Assembly (NCBI GenBank): GCA_964597315.1
Contig: CAZQXD010000009.1
Coordinates: 1 to 64,000 of the forward strand
DNA: 64,000 bases
Reading direction: 5' to 3'
Source: CAZQXD01 sp964597315
GTDB lineage: Bacteria > Pseudomonadota > Gammaproteobacteria > Competibacterales > Competibacteraceae
Positions within the stretch are counted from its first letter, which is position 1. Each line of letters opens with the position of its first letter. Below are positions 24,781 through 34,323 of this stretch, one piece after another. Below the pieces are notes generated by a model that worked only from the letters and a program-made list of their open reading frames with translations, had not been told where the DNA came from and did no database searches. The position numbers and the translations under genes were made by a program.

Positions 24781-27749
24781 CCTGGACCACCCTGCCCTGG
24801 ATCACCGCGCCCCTGCTGCTGCCCCTGACGGCGTCCCTCATCAGCCTGACCTCGACCCGGCTCCGGGCCTGGCCGTCGCTGCTGGTCTCGATGCTGGCCC
24901 TGCCCACCTTGGGCGCCCTGACCTGGCAGGTGGCCACGGACGGTCCCCAACACCATGCCCTGGGGGGCTGGGGGGCGCCCCTGGGCATTGAGCTGTACGC
25001 CGACGGACTGAGCGTGCTACTGCTGTGGCTGACCGCCTTGGTGGGCGGGCTGACCGGGGTCCATGCCCTGGGCTATTTCCGAGACCGGCCCCGCCAGGGC
25101 CGGGGGTTTTGGGTGTTGTGGCCGCTGCTGTGGACCGGACTGAACGCCCTGTTCCTGTCCCGGGATATTTTCAATCTGTATGTCACCCTGGAAATACTGA
25201 CCCTGGCGGCCGTGCCCCTGGTGGCCCTGGACGGCTCGGCCCGCTCCGCCCAAGCGGCTCTGCATTACCTGTTCTATGCCCTGCTGGGTTCCCTGAGTTT
25301 TCTGCTGGGAGTGGCCCTGCTCTATAGCCGCTACGGGGTCCTGGACCTGGCCTTGCTGGCAGAGGCCATCGGCCCGGACCCGGCGGCCTGGCTGGCCCTG
25401 GCCCTGCTCACCACGGGGCTGCTGGCCAAGACCGCAGTGGCGCCCCTGCACGCCTGGCTGCCCCCGGCCCACGGCGGTGCGCCGTCCCCGGTCAGCGCCC
25501 TGCTCTCGGCCCTGGTGGTGAAGGGGTCGTTTTATCTGCTGCTGCGGCTCTGGGTGGCCCTGACCCCGGAGTCCGCCGTCGCCGGAGCCGGTCAGGTGTT
25601 AGGGGTGCTGGGGGCAGCGGCGGTTCTCTACGGCTCGGCCCAGGCTCTATTCACCCGTCGCCTGAAACTGCTGGTGGCCTATTCTACGGTCGCCCAGTTG
25701 GGTTATTTGCTGCTGTTCTTTCCCTTGGGCAGCGCCCTGGCCTGGGGCGGCGTTGTTTATCAGATCCTGGCCCACGGCCTGGCCAAGGCGGCCCTGTTCC
25801 TGGCCGCCGGTAATATCATCGCGGTCATGGGCCACGACTACCTGACCCGGTTTCGGGACCTGAATCGGAGCCTGCCCCTGAGTCTGTTCGCCTTCGCCCT
25901 GGCCGGGGTGGGGATCATGGCCCTGCCCCCCAGCGGCGGCTTCGTGGCCAAATGGCTGCTGCTCAAGGCCGCCGTGGACAGCGGCCAGTGGTGGTGGGCG
26001 CTGGTGCTGCTGATCGGGGGACTGCTGGCGGCGGCGTATATCTTCCGGGTGCTGTGGTACGCCTTCGCCGCCCCGACGGCCAAGGCAAACGGCGTCGCCC
26101 CCTCTCACCAAGCCGAGACCCACCTGCCCCTGGCCATGGAACTGGCGCCCCTGGGCCTGGCCTTGCTGGCCCTGGCCCTGGCTTTCGTTCCCATGCCCTT
26201 GCTGGCGCTGCTGGATATAGGCGCTCCCTTCCCGGTGGGCTTTTGGGACCCGGCCTGGAGCGGTGGCCTACCGGCCCTACCCCTGCTGGTGTCTTTCAGC
26301 ACCGCCCTGATCATTTTTCTGCTAGGGGAACAACGCCGCCGCGCCCGCACTTGGCTGAACCTAGGTGGCGCGACCCTGAATCTGGCTCTGGTGGGGCTGA
26401 TTCTCTGGGGCGTGTATCAAGGGGTGGTCTACGAAGTGCGCCTGGCCCTGCTACCGGGGCTGGACCTGGAACTGCGGGTGGATGCCTTCTCCATGCTGTT
26501 CGCCACATTATCGGCGGGTCTGTGGCTGGTAACCACCGTGTATGCAGTGGGCTATCTGGAAGGCTCCCCCCACCGGGCGCGGTTTTTCGGGTTTTTCAGC
26601 CTGTGCGTGGCCGCCACCCAAGGGGTGTCCATGGCCGGCAATCTGATCACGTTTTTTATTTTCTATGAACTCCTGACCCTGTCCACCTGGCCCCTGGTGG
26701 TGCATCGGGGCACCCGGGAGTCCCTGGCCGCGGGGGTGGTGTATCTGCGCTACACCCTCACGGGCAGCGCCGTGCTGCTAGGCGGCATTATCTGGCTGTA
26801 CAGCCTCACCGGCACCCAGGACTTCACCGAGGGGGGGGTGCTGGCCGGCGCCGGGCTGGCGGGCCGAGAGCTGGAGCTGTGGCTGATTTTCCTGCTGCTG
26901 ATGGGAGGTTTCGGGGTCAAGGCCGCCCTGGTGCCCCTGCACGGCTGGCTGCCCCAGGCCATGGTGGCTCCAGCCCCGGTCAGCGCCCTGCTCCACGCCG
27001 TGGCGGTGGTCAAGGCCGGAGCCTTTGGGATTATCCGGGTGGTCTACGATGTTTACGGTGTCACTTTCGCCCAGGGCCTAGGGGTGACCACGGTGCTGGC
27101 TGGGGCCGCCGCCGTGACCATCATCTACGGTTCCCTGCGCGCCCTGGCTCAGAACGATCTCAAGCGGCGGCTGGCTTTCTCAACGGTCAGTCAGGTGTCT
27201 TATATCATGCTGGGGGTGGCGGTGGCCGGTCCTATGGCGACTATCGGCGGCATCGTCCATCTGGTTCATCAGGGCTTGATGAAAATCACCCTGTTCTTCT
27301 GCGCCGGCAATCTGGCAGAAACCCTGGGGGTACACAAAATCACCGAGTTGGACGGGGTGGGGCGGCGCATGCCCTGGACCATGGCCGCCTTCACCCTGGC
27401 CGCCCTGGGGATGATGGGGGCGCCGCCCCTGGCCGGCTTTATCAGTAAATGGTATCTGGGCCTGGGAGGGCTGGAGGCGGGCCAGGACTGGGTAATCCCG
27501 GTGCTACTGGCCAGTTCCCTGCTCAACGCCGCCTATTTTCTGCCGATCCTGCATCGGGCCTGGTTCCGCCCCCAACCCGAAACATGGCCCCGAGAAACCT
27601 ATACCGGCCCTCTGGAAAGCAAGCTATCCCTGTTGGTCCCGGCCCTGATCACCGCCGCCCTGGTCCTGGGGGTGGGCGTGCTGGCCGGGGCGCCCTTCAG
27701 TCCCCTGGAATGGGCGGGGCTGATCGCCGAACGGGAGTACCGCCCTTGA
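24777..27749 (+). CDS. Double antiporter-module subunit: two MrpD/NuoL-type domains in one chain
   Basis: A 990-residue membrane protein, about twice the length of MrpD. Residues about 1-480 form one proton-conducting (ND2/4/5-type) module: FNLYVTLEIL, LLAKTAVAPLHAWLPPAHGGAPSP and LVAYSTVAQLGY. Residues about 510-990 form a second: ITFFIFYELLTLST, FGVKAALVPLHGWLPQAMVAPAP and LAFSTVSQVSYIMLG. In each, the conserved Glu in the first motif and Lys in the second are present, as expected for proton translocation. It starts ATGA over the mnhC stop and ends TTGA over the next gene. Reading through the linker (about 500-520) shows no stop or frameshift, so the fusion is real in this assembly. Confidence 0.85.
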   Translation: MTWTTLPWITAPLLLPLTASLISLTSTRLRAWPSLLVSMLALPTLGALTWQVATDGPQHHALGGWGAPLGIELYADGLSVLLLWLTALVGGLTGVHALGYFRDRPRQGRGFWVLWPLLWTGLNALFLSRDIFNLYVTLEILTLAAVPLVALDGSARSAQAALHYLFYALLGSLSFLLGVALLYSRYGVLDLALLAEAIGPDPAAWLALALLTTGLLAKTAVAPLHAWLPPAHGGAPSPVSALLSALVVKGSFYLLLRLWVALTPESAVAGAGQVLGVLGAAAVLYGSAQALFTRRLKLLVAYSTVAQLGYLLLFFPLGSALAWGGVVYQILAHGLAKAALFLAAGNIIAVMGHDYLTRFRDLNRSLPLSLFAFALAGVGIMALPPSGGFVAKWLLLKAAVDSGQWWWALVLLIGGLLAAAYIFRVLWYAFAAPTAKANGVAPSHQAETHLPLAMELAPLGLALLALALAFVPMPLLALLDIGAPFPVGFWDPAWSGGLPALPLLVSFSTALIIFLLGEQRRRARTWLNLGGATLNLALVGLILWGVYQGVVYEVRLALLPGLDLELRVDAFSMLFATLSAGLWLVTTVYAVGYLEGSPHRARFFGFFSLCVAATQGVSMAGNLITFFIFYELLTLSTWPLVVHRGTRESLAAGVVYLRYTLTGSAVLLGGIIWLYSLTGTQDFTEGGVLAGAGLAGRELELWLIFLLLMGGFGVKAALVPLHGWLPQAMVAPAPVSALLHAVAVVKAGAFGIIRVVYDVYGVTFAQGLGVTTVLAGAAAVTIIYGSLRALAQNDLKRRLAFSTVSQVSYIMLGVAVAGPMATIGGIVHLVHQGLMKITLFFCAGNLAETLGVHKITELDGVGRRMPWTMAAFTLAALGMMGAPPLAGFISKWYLGLGGLEAGQDWVIPVLLASSLLNAAYFLPILHRAWFRPQPETWPRETYTGPLESKLSLLVPALITAALVLGVGVLAGAPFSPLEWAGLIAEREYRP

Positions 27750-29600
27750 TCGCCCTGCTGTTGCTGGTACCGGCCCTGCCCCTGGCCCTGGTGGCCTTGC
27801 TGGCCCTGGGGGGGCGGCGACCGGCCCTGGCCCTGGCCCCCCTGGCGGCGCTACCGGCCCTGGTCCTGGCCGGGCTGCCAGGCGGCGTTGTGGAGTTGCC
27901 CTGGCTGTTGCTGGGCACCCGCTTGGCGGTGGATGGGGTGGCCGCGCCCCTGCTGCTGCTGGCTGGCATCGAATGGACCCTGGCCGGTCTCTACGCCCGG
28001 GCCTATCTGGCCGACGACCCAGTCCGGGACCATCCAGTCCGGGACCATCCAGTCCGGGACCATCCAGTCCGGGACCATCCAGTCCGGGNNNNNNNNNNNN
28101 NNNNNNNNNNNNNNNNNNNNNNNNNNNNNNNNNNNNNNNNNNNNNNNNNNNNNNNNNNNNNNNNNNNNNNNNNNNNNNNNNNNNNNNNACCGATTTTGGG
28201 TCTTCTGGCTGCTGACCTTGGCTGGCAATCTGGGGGTGCTGGTGGCCGCCGACGCGGTGGGCTTTTATCTAGCCTTCGCCCTGCTGACCTTCGCCGCCTA
28301 CGGGCTGATCGCCCACCGGGGCGACCCACTGGCCTGGCGGGCGGCCCGGGTCTATATGACCCTGGCGGTGCTGGGAGAGGCGCTGCTGCTGACCGCTCTG
28401 CTGCTGATGGTCTTTGCCCTGGGCCAGAACCCACCCCTAGAGGGACTGGCTCCGCGCCTGGCGGGGCTGGCGGAACGGGACTGGATCGTCGCCCTGACCC
28501 TGGCCGGTTTCGGTATCAAAATGGGAGTCGTGCCCCTGCACGTGTGGCTGGCCCTGGCCCATCCGGTGGCCCCCACCCCGGCCTCGGCGGTACTCAGCGG
28601 CATTATCATCAAGGCCGGCCTGGTGGGTTGGCTGCGGTTTCTGCCCCTGGGCGGGGCGGCGCTGCCGGACTGGGGTCTGCTGTGCATCGGGGTGGGCCTG
28701 GTATCGGCGTTTTACGGGGTGCTGGCGGGGCTGCCCCAGGCCCGGCCCAAAACCGTGCTGGCCTATTCCAGTATCAGCCAGATGGGGCTGGTCACCACCC
28801 TGATCGGCATCGGCCTAATGGCGCCCGGCGCTTGGTCGATGCTGCTACCCATGGTGTTATTGTTCGCCCTGCACCACGGCCTGGCCAAATCGGCCCTGTT
28901 CCTGGGGGTGGGGGTGACCGAACAAGCGGGGCGCTGGGCCGGCTGGCTGCTGGCGGCGCCGGCCCTGGCCCTGGCCGGGGCGCCGTTCACCAGCGGGGCG
29001 TTGGCCAAGGGTCTGCTCAAGGAGGCCGCCCATGCCCTGCCTCCCTTCATGGGGGCATCCCTGGCTTTGGTCTACACCGCCAGTTCGGTGGCCACGGCCC
29101 TGCTGGTGTGGCGGTTTCTGTACCTGGCCTGGCCCCGGGACCGATCCGGCGTCCAGGCCGGTCGGCTGCTCCCCTGGTTGGTGCTGGTGCTGCTGGGGAT
29201 GGCTCTGCCCTGGTGGTGGGCCATGGGGCGTTTCCCGGAACAGGTGGCAAAGGCCCTGGAATCCAAGGCCCTGCTCGCCGCCCTGTGGCCGGTGCTGGGG
29301 GCGGGGCTGGCGGCGTTCCTGGCCTGGGAGCTGCCCCGGCTGACGGGTTACCGGCCCCGGCTACCCGAGGGGGAGCGGCCCCAGGCATTGCTGCGCCTTG
29401 GCTCCGGGGTGCTGGTCTGGCCGCCCCTGACGGGTCCGGCCGCCGTCCCGAACCCACCGCCGGGCCGACCACCCTGGTGGCGGCGCTGGCTGTCACGCAT
29501 CGAGTCCCGCGCCGCCCGACTGGATATTGCCGGCCTGTGGTATCTACTGTTGGTATTACTGCTGATAGTCTTGCTGGGCCAGGCGCTACCGGGTCCGTAG
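27746..29600 (+). CDS. Mrp antiporter subunit (MrpD/NuoN-type), contains assembly gap and in-frame repeat
   Basis: Starts TTG at 27746 (overlap TTGA) and ends at 29600. It is the third proton-conducting module of the operon: FGIKMGVVPLHVWLALAHPVAPTP and VLAYSSISQMGLVT are the key blocks. Between residues 92 and about 115, after YLADD, lies a 15-bp repeat coding for Pro-Val-Arg-Asp-His, then 100 Ns. The 1755 known bases divide by three, so the true gap must be a multiple of three. If no bases are missing, the split codon closes as GAC and reads on into RFWVFWLLTLAGN, giving 584 residues, so the gap may hold only more repeat copies. The C-terminus has extra helices beyond the usual length. Confidence 0.8.
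28019..28088 (+). repeat. In-frame 15-bp tandem repeat at the edge of an assembly gap
   Basis: Four full copies of CCAGTCCGGGACCAT at 28019, 28034, 28049 and 28064, then 10 bases of a fifth running into the Ns. Each copy adds five residues without shifting frame. It lies in a loop between membrane helices. Confidence 0.95.
28089..28188. other. Assembly gap, 100 Ns
   Basis: A run of exactly 100 Ns, a common placeholder for unknown length. It directly follows the 15-bp repeat, which is the likely cause of the break. Confidence 0.98.
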
Positions 29601-29672
29601 CCGGGTAATTCCCAATTCAAAAATGCCGATTAAATCGCTAGTATTGGCCCCAATCCATCGCTTTGGAGAACC

Positions 29673-31343
29673 ATGCGCCCCTTCACTATCGGCATCCAGA
29701 TGACCCTTCGTGACGGCGTCCTGGCCCTGTGTTTCCTGCTGGCCACCCTGGCGGCGGCTGGCCCCACGGCCGCGGCCCAGGACTGGGTATACACAATCCG
29801 TCCCGGGGACAATCTCTGGAATTTGAGCGAAACCTATCTCAAGAGCATGGGTTACTGGCGTCGCCTGCAACGCCTCAATGGGGTAACCCAACCCCGGCTC
29901 ATGCCCCCCGGACTGAAACTGCGCATTCCGGTGGCCTGGCTGCGGGTGGAACCGACTGCGGTGGAGATTATCGCCGTGGGCGGTCAGGTGAGCGTGGTTT
30001 CCGCCCCGGGCGCGACGCCCCAAGCGGCCACCACTGGCGACTTACTCAAAAGCGGCGCCCGGATCAGCAGCGGCCCGGATGGCAGCGCCTCGCTGAGATT
30101 CGCCGACGGCTCGCAACTGCTGCTGGAAAACAACAGCGAGCTGGTCATGGATCGAATCGGCGCCTATGGAAACACCGGCATGGTGGATACCCATATGCGT
30201 CTGGAGCAGGGCCGGATAGACACTCGGGTGATACCCGAACGGGGCTCCGGCACCCGCTACCGCATCGACACCCCGGCAGCCACCACGGCGGTGCGGGGCA
30301 CTGATTTTCGAGTGGCCATGGACCCCGATCAGGGACTGTCCCGGGCCGAGGTGCTGACCGGGCGGGTTCAAGTCAGTGGCCAGGGCCGTCGTCGGCAAGT
30401 TCCCCAGGGCTTCGGCACCGTGGCCGGGGTGGATCGCCCCCCAGCAGCGCCGGTGCCGCTGCTGCCGGCTCCCCGCCTGGCGGAACTGCCGGACGTGCTG
30501 GAGCGCTCCCCCCCGCGCCTGGACATACCGCCGTTGGCGGGCGCCACGGCCTACCGGCTTCAGGTGGCCCCCAACCGCGACTTCATCCGGTTGCTGTTCG
30601 ACCGTGTCCAGACTGGCCCCACCCTGCGCGGACCGGACCTGCCAGACGGCCATTACACCCTGCGCCTGCGGGCTTTAGACAGTCAAGGACTGGAGGGCCG
30701 GGACGCTTATCACGACTTTGAACTGAACGCCCGCCCGGAACCTCCCGTGGTGCTGGCCCCGGTCTTTGACGCCACGGTGCGCGGCGCGGCCCCGATCTTT
30801 AGCTGGTCTGAGCCGGAGGGCGCTGCCGGCTATCGGTTTCAACTGGCCGCCGACCCCCAGTTCCAAACCCCGCTGGTGGATCGGGATGACCTGGACAGCG
30901 AGGAACTGAGCCTGGACCAAGCCCTGGAGCCGGGGGTCTGGTATTGGCGGCTGGCCACCCATGCCGGGGGCGAGACCGGTCCCTTTGGCGACCCCCAGCG
31001 GTTTACCCTCAAGCCCATCCCTCCAGGGCCGGCCATGGAGGAACCTGCGCTGGACGCCAATACCGTCACCTTCCGCTGGACCGGCGGTCTACCTGGGGAA
31101 CAGTTCCAATTCCAATTGGCCCGGGACAGCGCCTTTCTGGACACGGTCGCCGACGTAGTAACCGCCGAGCCGCGCTATCAACTGCCCCGCCCCCGTACCG
31201 GCGTGTATTTTCTACGGGTGCGGACGCTTAGCGAGGATGGTTACATCGGACCTTTCGGTTCGCCCCAGCGGTTTATCCTGTGGGCGGAAAGCTGGTGGCC
31301 GGCGGCGACGGTGGGCCTGGCCTGGCTCTTGTTAATACTGTGA
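29673..31343 (+). CDS. Secreted LysM-FecR protein with Fn3-like repeats
   Basis: A 556-residue exported protein. A signal peptide ends near AAAQD (about 36). Residues about 38-88 are a LysM domain (YTIRPGDNLWNLSETYL, LNGV, LRIP), which binds peptidoglycan. Residues about 115-240 fit a FecR domain (LLKSGARISSGPDGSASLRFADGS, AVRGTDFRV). Two or three Fn3-like units follow, each ending in a Gly-x-Tyr-x-x-Arg-Leu type strand. A hydrophobic C-terminus (TVGLAWLLLIL) may anchor it. The start follows TTTGGAGAACC. It overlaps the CHASE2 gene by 4 bases (GTGA); such FecR-CHASE2 pairs are known and suggest a sensor partner. Confidence 0.88.
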   Translation: MRPFTIGIQMTLRDGVLALCFLLATLAAAGPTAAAQDWVYTIRPGDNLWNLSETYLKSMGYWRRLQRLNGVTQPRLMPPGLKLRIPVAWLRVEPTAVEIIAVGGQVSVVSAPGATPQAATTGDLLKSGARISSGPDGSASLRFADGSQLLLENNSELVMDRIGAYGNTGMVDTHMRLEQGRIDTRVIPERGSGTRYRIDTPAATTAVRGTDFRVAMDPDQGLSRAEVLTGRVQVSGQGRRRQVPQGFGTVAGVDRPPAAPVPLLPAPRLAELPDVLERSPPRLDIPPLAGATAYRLQVAPNRDFIRLLFDRVQTGPTLRGPDLPDGHYTLRLRALDSQGLEGRDAYHDFELNARPEPPVVLAPVFDATVRGAAPIFSWSEPEGAAGYRFQLAADPQFQTPLVDRDDLDSEELSLDQALEPGVWYWRLATHAGGETGPFGDPQRFTLKPIPPGPAMEEPALDANTVTFRWTGGLPGEQFQFQLARDSAFLDTVADVVTAEPRYQLPRPRTGVYFLRVRTLSEDGYIGPFGSPQRFILWAESWWPAATVGLAWLLLIL

Positions 31344-34153
31344 AGCGATTTCCCCGGAACGGACAGGCCCTGATGCTGATGCTTACCGGGCTGACCTTGC
31401 TGTTCACCTTTGGGGACTGGTTGCGACCCGCCGACCGCTGGCTTTGGGACTGGCAGTTGCGGCAGTTTCCCCGACCGGATTCCGGGAAAGTGGTCGTTGT
31501 CGCCATCGACCAGCTCAGCCTGCAAAAGCTGGGACGCTGGCCCTGGTCCCGACAAACCCACGCCGCCCTGGTGGAGCATCTGCACGCCGCCGGCGCACGG
31601 GCCATCGGCTTGGATCTGGTGTTCTCGGAACCCGCCTCCGAGACCGGAGACCAGGCCCTGGCCCAGGCCCTGGCGGCCAGTGGCCAGGTGGTGCTGCCGG
31701 TGATGATCGAGCAATCCCGGCCTGGTGGTCCGCTGGTGGAAACCCTGCCCTTGCCCCGGTTGCTTCAGGCCGCCGCCGCCCTGGGCCATGTGGATGTGGA
31801 ACCCGACTCCGACGGTGTGGTGCGCGGCGGCTTTCTAGACGCGGGCCTGGGGACGCCCCATTGGTCGGCTTTGGCCCTGGCCTTGTGGCGGCTAGCCGAC
31901 GCCGCGCCAGAACCCACGGGGCTGCGCGCGCCATCCGGCGTCGCACCATCGCCGTTTATATGGGCCAGGGACCGGTGGGTGCTGATTCCCTTTGTCTACC
32001 CGCCTGGGCGGCTGCCTCAGGTGTCCTACGCCGATGTTCTGGATGGCCGTTATCCAGCCGATTTGTTCCATGACCGCTATGTGCTGGTAGGGGCCACGGC
32101 CGCCGGGCTGGGACAACGGCTGCTCACCCCAGTGGCCCCCCAAGCCGGACTATATGGCGTGGAGTATCACGCCCACCTGTTGGATAGCTTGCTGGGAGGC
32201 CATCTGGTGCAGCCCCTGGACACGGCTTGGCGGCTGCCGTTGATTGTCTTGCTGACCCTGTCGGGGCTGTGGCTGATTGGTCGTTTGCCCCCCTTGCTCG
32301 GAGCCTTGGCCACCACACTGCTGGCGGTGACGGTGCTGGCCGGCAGCATGGCCCTGGCGCGCCTTGCGGGAATATGGTTTTCCCCCACCCCGATGCTGCT
32401 GGCGCTGGCGCTGGGCTGGCCTCTGTTGGTGTGGCGGTGGTTGCTTGTGGACCGCCACCGCGCCCGGAGCAGCCTCCGCGCCGTGGGTGATGGGGTCATC
32501 AGCACCGACGCCGACGGTCAGGTGGACTATCTTAATCCGGCCGCTGAACTCCTGACCTGTCAATCCCTGGACCAGGCGCGAGGCCAGCCCCTGGAGTCTA
32601 TGCTGCGCTGGCAATGCAGCGGCCACGGGCCGGTGCAGACCCTGCTCCTGGACGGAGAGCGGCGCCTGGAACTGCCCACCGAGGCGGTGTTGCTGGGTCC
32701 CGGGGAAACGCAGCGCCCGGTGCGCGCCACCGCCGCCCCCATTGACGGCCCGGATGGCCACCCCCTGGGCTGGGTGGTGGTGCTGAAAGACTTGAGCGAC
32801 ACCCTGCACCTGACCCGGCAGATAGCCCACCAAGCCAGCCACGACGCCCTCACCCAGTTGCCCAACCGGGAATTGCTGCGGGATCGCCTGGAGCATGCCC
32901 TGGCCCAGACATATCGGGCCGAGCGGCGCCTGGCCCTGTTGCTTTTGGACCTGGACCGCTTTAAACGGGTCAACGATAGCCTGGGCCACGACACCGGCGA
33001 CGCCCTGCTCAAAGCGGTAACCAACCGCCTCAAGGCCAATTGCCGGGAAAGTGATACCCTGGCCCGTTTCGGCGGTGATGAATTCGTTATCGTCTTAGAA
33101 CATCTGGCCCATAACGAATTGGCGGCGTCCGTGGCCAAGAAAATTCTCCATGCCCTGGAAAGTCCGTTTCGGATCGACGGTCGGGAGTTCGTACTCAGCG
33201 CCAGCATTGGCATCAGCCTGTACCCCCAGGATGGCCTAGATGCCGAGACCCTGCTCAAAAATGCCGACAGCGCCATGTACCGGGCCAAGGAAAGCGGCGG
33301 CAACGGGGTGCAGTTTTATGCCGGGGAGATGAACGTCCAGGCGGTGGAACGGCTGCTGCTGGAAACCGGCCTGCGCCAGGCCCTGGAACGGGGGGAACTG
33401 GAACTGGTCTACCAACCCCAACTGCGTCTGGCCGACAATTGCATTGTCGGGGTCGAGGCTTTATTACGCTGGCGCCATCCCCAGCATGGCCTGTTGGAAC
33501 CTGGGCGGTTTATCGACCTGGCCGAGGAAACCGGCCTTATTGTGGCCATCGGCGACTGGGTGCTGAAAACCGCCTGCCAACAGGTTCTGAACTGGCGTGA
33601 TCAGGGCTATGGATCTTTGCGGGTGGCCGTCAACCTGTCGGCCCGGCAGTTTCGCCAGAATATCGTCGGCATCATCACCCACCTGCTAGACCAGACCGGT
33701 CTGCCGGCGGAGTTGCTGGAATTGGAGATCACCGAGAGTCTGCTAATGGACGATGTGCAGCGGGTGGTGACCGTGCTTCACGATCTCAAGGCGCTGGGTG
33801 TGCTGCTGGCGGTGGATGATTTCGGCACCGGCTATTCCAGCCTGAGTTATCTGAAACGCTTTCCCATCGACCGCCTGAAGATCGACCGGGCCTTTGTACG
33901 GGACATCACCTCCAGCCCCAACGACGCCGCCATCGTCTCGGCGGTGATCGCCATGGCCCATAGCCTGGAGATGCAGGTGATCGCCGAAGGCGTGGAACAC
34001 AAAGGCCAAGCGGACTTCATCCGCTCCCGCCAGTGCGACGAGATACAAGGCTATTGGCTGAGTCCGCCATTGCCGGCCCGGCAACTCTCTCCGCTGCTGG
34101 CCCAATCACCCGTCCCATTGAAGAACGCACGAATACCACTTTGTAACCCCTAG
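31340..34153 (+). CDS. CHASE2-PAS-GGDEF-EAL cyclic-di-GMP enzyme
   Basis: 937 residues from a GTG that overlaps the FecR-gene stop. Order: one N-terminal helix, a periplasmic CHASE2 domain (about 40-290, with VVVAIDQLSLQKLGRWPWSRQTHA), three membrane helices (about 300-375), a PAS region (about 385-500), GGDEF with the intact motif RFGGDEF, and EAL with EALLRW. The EAL catalytic set is intact: [29 protein letters not shown] and IAEGVE. Both diguanylate cyclase and phosphodiesterase activity are possible. CHASE2 senses an unknown external or envelope signal, perhaps through the FecR partner. Confidence 0.92.
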   Translation: MKRFPRNGQALMLMLTGLTLLFTFGDWLRPADRWLWDWQLRQFPRPDSGKVVVVAIDQLSLQKLGRWPWSRQTHAALVEHLHAAGARAIGLDLVFSEPASETGDQALAQALAASGQVVLPVMIEQSRPGGPLVETLPLPRLLQAAAALGHVDVEPDSDGVVRGGFLDAGLGTPHWSALALALWRLADAAPEPTGLRAPSGVAPSPFIWARDRWVLIPFVYPPGRLPQVSYADVLDGRYPADLFHDRYVLVGATAAGLGQRLLTPVAPQAGLYGVEYHAHLLDSLLGGHLVQPLDTAWRLPLIVLLTLSGLWLIGRLPPLLGALATTLLAVTVLAGSMALARLAGIWFSPTPMLLALALGWPLLVWRWLLVDRHRARSSLRAVGDGVISTDADGQVDYLNPAAELLTCQSLDQARGQPLESMLRWQCSGHGPVQTLLLDGERRLELPTEAVLLGPGETQRPVRATAAPIDGPDGHPLGWVVVLKDLSDTLHLTRQIAHQASHDALTQLPNRELLRDRLEHALAQTYRAERRLALLLLDLDRFKRVNDSLGHDTGDALLKAVTNRLKANCRESDTLARFGGDEFVIVLEHLAHNELAASVAKKILHALESPFRIDGREFVLSASIGISLYPQDGLDAETLLKNADSAMYRAKESGGNGVQFYAGEMNVQAVERLLLETGLRQALERGELELVYQPQLRLADNCIVGVEALLRWRHPQHGLLEPGRFIDLAEETGLIVAIGDWVLKTACQQVLNWRDQGYGSLRVAVNLSARQFRQNIVGIITHLLDQTGLPAELLELEITESLLMDDVQRVVTVLHDLKALGVLLAVDDFGTGYSSLSYLKRFPIDRLKIDRAFVRDITSSPNDAAIVSAVIAMAHSLEMQVIAEGVEHKGQADFIRSRQCDEIQGYWLSPPLPARQLSPLLAQSPVPLKNARIPLCNP

Positions 34154-34171
34154 GCAAACGCTAAGGGGTTA
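34144..34171 (+). terminator. Hairpin overlapping the CHASE2-gene stop
   Basis: TAACCCCT / AGGGGTTA, 8 bp, with the stop codon TAG inside the loop side. No T-run follows. Weak terminator candidate. Confidence 0.35.
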
Positions 34172-34323
34172 TACTGAACGGCATCGCTACACAAGGAGGG
34201 TAGTACCCTGACTAGCCGAACCACGCGCTAGCCGCTCCGGTCGAAACCGGCATCTCAGGCCAAGCGCCGTGAAGCCGAAACTCTGGCGGGAGGCGGCTGG
34301 CGCTACCAAAGACCGGATTGAAT

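Noticed and set aside
28089..28188. Frameshift mutation in the last Mrp subunit
   Set aside because: The frame change comes from the 100-N placeholder; known bases are in frame when it is removed.
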